Below are positions 60,862 through 64,000 of a stretch of DNA of 64,000 nt, piece after piece; the first letter of the stretch is position 1; each line of letters starts with the position of its first letter. Position numbers and translations under genes: made by a program. A model generated the notes under the pieces. The model saw only the letters and a list, made by a program, of their open reading frames with translations, ran no database searches and had not been told where the DNA came from. The stretch comes from Shimia sp051201625 (GTDB lineage: Bacteria; Pseudomonadota; Alphaproteobacteria; Rhodobacterales; Rhodobacteraceae): assembly GCF_051201625.1 (NCBI RefSeq), contig NZ_CP179203.1:744001-808000 (forward strand), given 5' to 3'.

Positions 60862-63159
60862 ATGGAAAAATTCGGCAAGAGCCAGCCAGTTCGGCGGGTG
60901 GAAGACACAAGGTTTTTGACCGGACATGGTCGCTACGTTGACGATATTTCGCCTGCTGGTTCTCTGCATGCATTTTTTCTGCGATCACCAGTGGCGCATG
61001 CGAAGATTAAAAAACTCGATGTGGGGGATGCCCGCGTTTCCGATGGTGTTCATTGTGTATTGACGCAGTCAGATCTTGTTGCGGCGGGACTTGACGCAAC
61101 CCTTGCTGGGACGCGAGTGAAGAACCGAGATGGGTCCACTGGTGCCGGGCCGACCCGTCCGATTTTGGCGGATAAGCGCGTGCGCTATGTCGGAGAGCCT
61201 GTCGCTGTCGTTGTGGCAGAGACTTTGGATCAGGCGCGTGATGCTGCCGAACAGATCGTGTTTGATTTTGAGGATTTGCCGACACACGTTGACCTTGCAC
61301 GCGGTGGTGAAGCCCTGCACCGTGAAGCACCAGACAACTGTGCCTTTGACTGGGGGCTTGGTGACGAGGCAGCGACACAAGCGGCGTTTGATGCTGCCGC
61401 GCATGTGGTCAAACTCGACGTTGGTGACAATCGGGTGATTGTGAATTCGTTGGAGCCTCGCGGTAGTTACGCGGAATGGCAAGAAGGTCGTGTTCACGTA
61501 GCAATTAATGGTCAAGGCGTTTGGGGACCGAAATCCGACATTGCCCGTATCTTTGATATCAGCGAGGATCTGGTACGCGTGACAAATCCAGACACCGGTG
61601 GTGGGTTTGGTATGAAGGGCATGGCTTACAACGAGCCATTTGTTGTTGCCGAAGCAGCACGGCGCGTGGGGCGACCTGTACGTTGGATGGCAGAGCGGAC
61701 CGAAGCGATGCTATCTGACAATGCGGGGCGGGATCTTATCTCGGTCGCAGAAATGGCATTTGATGCCTCGCTCAAGGCAACGGCCTATCGTGTCAAAACC
61801 GTTTGCAACATGGGCGCGTATAATTCTCAGTTTGCACAGGCGATCCAAACGCAACTGTTCAGCAAAGTGCTTATGGGCGTCTATGACGTGCAGACAACGT
61901 GGCTTCAGGTTGACGGCGTGTATACTAATTCGACGCCGGTCGATGCATATCGCGGGGCAGGGCGTCCGGAGGCTATTTATGTGCTTGAGCGCTTGATGGA
62001 TCGAGCCGCACGCGAATTTGGCGTTGACCCGCTTGACTTGCGACGCAAAAATTTTATCCCAGCTGAGAAATTCCCCTACCAGAGTGCAACTGGCGAGACC
62101 TATGACGTCGGTGATTTCCATCAGGTTCTGGACCGGGTGGAAGCGTTTGCTGACCTTTCCGGGTTCGATGCTCGAAAAGTGGCAAGTTTGGCGAGAGGCA
62201 AGCTACGTGGTCTCGGCTTATGTTATTACATCGAAAGTATACTTGGAGATCCCTCGGAAACTGCGAGGGTGGAGTTCAACGATGACGGCACTGCCTCAAT
62301 ATTTGTTGGCACTCAAAGCAACGGTCAGGGACATGAGACGGTTTATGCCCAGTTCCTGTCGGATCAAACCGGAATTCCGGCGCATTTGATTAGCGTAGTA
62401 CAGGGGGACAGCGACAAAATTGCCAAGGGCGGAGGCACTGGTGGATCACGCTCTGTGACGACGCAAAACACGGCAACACTGGCCACAGTTGAGAAGATTA
62501 TTTCCAAGTTTTCGGTGTTCTTAGCTGAAAAAATGGATGTGGATTCTGAAGCCATTTTGTTTGACGATGAACAGTTTCGCGCTGACGGGTCGAACCTAAC
62601 GCCAAACATGATGGAGGTGGCTGACATGGCACGGGCCGATGGCAGAGCGGACTTGCTGGTACATGAAGCTACTACCACGCTGACAGCGAGGTCGTTTCCG
62701 AACGGGGCGCATGTTGCGGAAGTAGAAGTCGATCCCGAGACGGGAAAGGTCACGCTTGATCGTTACAATGTCGTTGATGACTTTGGAAATCTGATCAACC
62801 CAATGCTGGCAGAAGGCCAAGTACATGGTGGCGTTGCACAAGGCGTAGGCCAAGCGCTGATGGAACACGTGGTGTTTGATGAGAATGGACAGTTGCTTAC
62901 TGCGACGTTTATGGATTACGCGATGCCTCGCGCAGATGATTTGCCGAGGATCTGCTTTACGGATGAGCCAGTGCCATCGACGGCGAATGTGATGGGTATG
63001 AAAGGTTGTGGTGAGGCTGGCACAGTTGGAGCAATGGCCGCTGCGGCCAATGCAGTGCAGGATGCACTATGGGAACGTGGGGTACGGCAGGCGGACATGC
63101 CATTTACACCGCTACGTGTATGGGAAATGATGAAGGATGCCTCCGAAGCAGCTGCATAA
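60862..63159 (+). CDS. CoxL-like molybdenum hydroxylase large subunit (form II)
   Basis: 765 residues of the xanthine dehydrogenase/CO dehydrogenase large chain family. N-terminus RRVEDTRFLTGHGRYVDDI is typical. The active-site loop is AYRGAGRPEA (about 363-372), the form II type, whereas true CO dehydrogenases have AYRCSFR. The catalytic glutamate is in GCGEAGTVGAMAAA (about 714-727). It binds the molybdopterin cofactor and would hydroxylate an aromatic or aldehyde-like substrate. The FAD and 2Fe2S subunits usually encoded next to it are absent from the window, so it is an orphan here. Confidence 0.93.
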   Translation: MEKFGKSQPVRRVEDTRFLTGHGRYVDDISPAGSLHAFFLRSPVAHAKIKKLDVGDARVSDGVHCVLTQSDLVAAGLDATLAGTRVKNRDGSTGAGPTRPILADKRVRYVGEPVAVVVAETLDQARDAAEQIVFDFEDLPTHVDLARGGEALHREAPDNCAFDWGLGDEAATQAAFDAAAHVVKLDVGDNRVIVNSLEPRGSYAEWQEGRVHVAINGQGVWGPKSDIARIFDISEDLVRVTNPDTGGGFGMKGMAYNEPFVVAEAARRVGRPVRWMAERTEAMLSDNAGRDLISVAEMAFDASLKATAYRVKTVCNMGAYNSQFAQAIQTQLFSKVLMGVYDVQTTWLQVDGVYTNSTPVDAYRGAGRPEAIYVLERLMDRAAREFGVDPLDLRRKNFIPAEKFPYQSATGETYDVGDFHQVLDRVEAFADLSGFDARKVASLARGKLRGLGLCYYIESILGDPSETARVEFNDDGTASIFVGTQSNGQGHETVYAQFLSDQTGIPAHLISVVQGDSDKIAKGGGTGGSRSVTTQNTATLATVEKIISKFSVFLAEKMDVDSEAILFDDEQFRADGSNLTPNMMEVADMARADGRADLLVHEATTTLTARSFPNGAHVAEVEVDPETGKVTLDRYNVVDDFGNLINPMLAEGQVHGGVAQGVGQALMEHVVFDENGQLLTATFMDYAMPRADDLPRICFTDEPVPSTANVMGMKGCGEAGTVGAMAAAANAVQDALWERGVRQADMPFTPLRVWEMMKDASEAAA

Positions 63160-64000
63160 TAGACTTCTGGGCTGGTTCAGCAAAGCGCTGGGTTCCGATT
63201 ATAGCGGCACATCCGCCGTGCGGCGTGGATCTCTAACGCATGTGATCATTCTGGACGGCACCATGTCGTCGCTGGCGCAAGGTCAGGAAACCAACGCCGG
63301 TTTGACTTACCGCCTTTTGCAAGAGGTCGGGGCAGATTTGTCGTTGTACTACCAAGCTGGCGTACAATGGCGCGATTGGCACACTACGCTTGATGTCATG
63401 ATGGGGCATGGCATTGACCAGCAGATAAAGCGCGCTTACGGCTATTTGTCGTCCCGATTTCGACCTGGCGACCGGATTTTTCTTTTAGGTTATTCACGCG
63501 GCGCTTTCGCAGTGCGTTCATTGGCTGGAGTAATTGACAGGGTGGGCTTGTTGCGGCGGCAGTCAGCGACGGAAAGAAACATTCGTACGGCCTACCGACA
63601 CTATAAATATGACACTGTCAGTCGCACCGCACAAAAATTTTCCATGGCACATTGCCACGAAGACGTATCGGTTGAGATGGTTGGCGCCTGGGACACAGTT
63701 AAAGCACTGGGGTTAAGGTTGCCACTTTTATGGCGACTGACCGAAGGTCGGCATGCCTATCATAATCATCAGCTCAGTCCAGTTGTTAAGCATGGCTATC
63801 ACGCCTTGGCGCTGGATGAGACAAGGGAAGTTTTTTCACCCGTTCTCTGGGAATGCTCCAAAAGCTGGGATGGCCGCGTTGAGCAGGTTTGGTTTCGAGG
63901 AGCACACGGTGATATTGGCGGCCATCTGGGTGACTTTCATGCTGCACGACCGTTAGCCAATATTTCGCTGATCTGGATGTTGCAAAAGTTGCAAAAGCGG
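63137..64000 (+). CDS. DUF2235 (alpha/beta hydrolase-like) protein, 3' end beyond window
   Basis: An open frame of 288 codons runs to the window end without a stop. It has the DUF2235 plan: THVIILDGTMSS near the N-terminus, LYYQAGVQW, the serine-nucleophile motif LLGYSRGAFAVRSLAG (GxSxG), GAWDTVKALG, and VWFRGAHGDIGGHLGDFH. Members act as lipase-like hydrolases, some as type VI secretion effectors; no such genes are nearby. The start is put at ATG 63137, overlapping the CoxL-like gene by 23 bases; a later GTG at 63220 is possible. True length unknown. Confidence 0.85.
   Translation, partial: MPPKQLHNRLLGWFSKALGSDYSGTSAVRRGSLTHVIILDGTMSSLAQGQETNAGLTYRLLQEVGADLSLYYQAGVQWRDWHTTLDVMMGHGIDQQIKRAYGYLSSRFRPGDRIFLLGYSRGAFAVRSLAGVIDRVGLLRRQSATERNIRTAYRHYKYDTVSRTAQKFSMAHCHEDVSVEMVGAWDTVKALGLRLPLLWRLTEGRHAYHNHQLSPVVKHGYHALALDETREVFSPVLWECSKSWDGRVEQVWFRGAHGDIGGHLGDFHAARPLANISLIWMLQKLQKR

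Overview
The window looks like chromosome from a marine alphaproteobacterium of the order Rhodobacterales (Roseobacter group). The pointers are a compact SAM/SAH-type riboswitch in front of metK (a class known mainly from Rhodobacterales), the pcm-tolC-PopZ-like gene group, a DUF6280-like small protein, a DctM-type TRAP transporter remnant, and a mix of protein families typical of that group. No rRNA or CRISPR array is present. One tRNA gene (Cys, GCA) is present. GC remarks are by eye, not computed.

Layout. 1-2.0 kb: a dihydrodipicolinate-synthase-family lyase followed by an NHL-repeat protein. 2.1-6.4 kb (minus strand): a lipid-type operon of type III polyketide synthase, isoprenylcysteine-methyltransferase-like enzyme, RND exporter and a small exported protein. 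6.6-7.7 kb: a sulfotransferase and tRNA-Cys. 7.9-33.4 kb: a surface-polysaccharide region. It opens with a divergent RfaH/NusG-like antiterminator and a MarR-type EPS regulator, with an ops/JUMPstart-like motif in the leader between them. Then come phosphomannomutase, the methyl-cycle pair ahcY-metK, a low-GC block (epimerase, HAD phosphatase, kinase-like protein, nucleotidyltransferase, ABC exporter, IS30 element, Wzy/EpsG-like polymerase, KpsS-like protein, two sulfotransferases, methyltransferase, glycosyltransferase), a tightly overlapped cysD-cysNC-kpsF-kdsB-kdsA operon, a second KpsS-like gene, and galU. 33.4-36.2 kb: a GC-rich islet with a tyrosine recombinase. 36.4-39.6 kb: a Wza-type export lipoprotein and a Wzz/BY-kinase-like protein. 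40.3-54.8 kb: ordinary chromosome (pcm, tolC, PopZ-like, efp, ygfZ, an MsbA-like ABC transporter, two aminotransferases, an enoyl-CoA hydratase, valS). 55.5-58.3 kb: a four-carbon sugar-acid locus with a decayed GntR regulator and a decayed TRAP permease. 58.4-64 kb: an HD-domain protein, Lrp with an ornithine-decarboxylase-like enzyme, an orphan CoxL-like molybdoenzyme subunit, and a DUF2235 gene cut off by the window end.

How it fits together. The polysaccharide region reads as a locus for a sulfated, Kdo-containing capsule or exopolysaccharide. CysD and CysN/C would make PAPS, nearby sulfotransferases would use it, KpsF-KdsA-KdsB would supply CMP-Kdo, and the KpsS-like proteins would be the Kdo transferases. 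PMM and GalU supply hexose nucleotides, and the OPX and Wzz proteins export the chain. The locus has been rearranged. One Wzy-KpsS pair has an intact polymerase and a one-base-frameshifted KpsS. The other pair has a polymerase cut down to its C-terminus directly after kdsA and an intact KpsS. An IS30 copy has replaced the last codons of the ABC exporter, and an IS3-family remnant lies nearby. The epimerase/HAD/kinase/nucleotidyltransferase block is the part with no function I can name, and it is the best candidate for a new glycan-decoration pathway.
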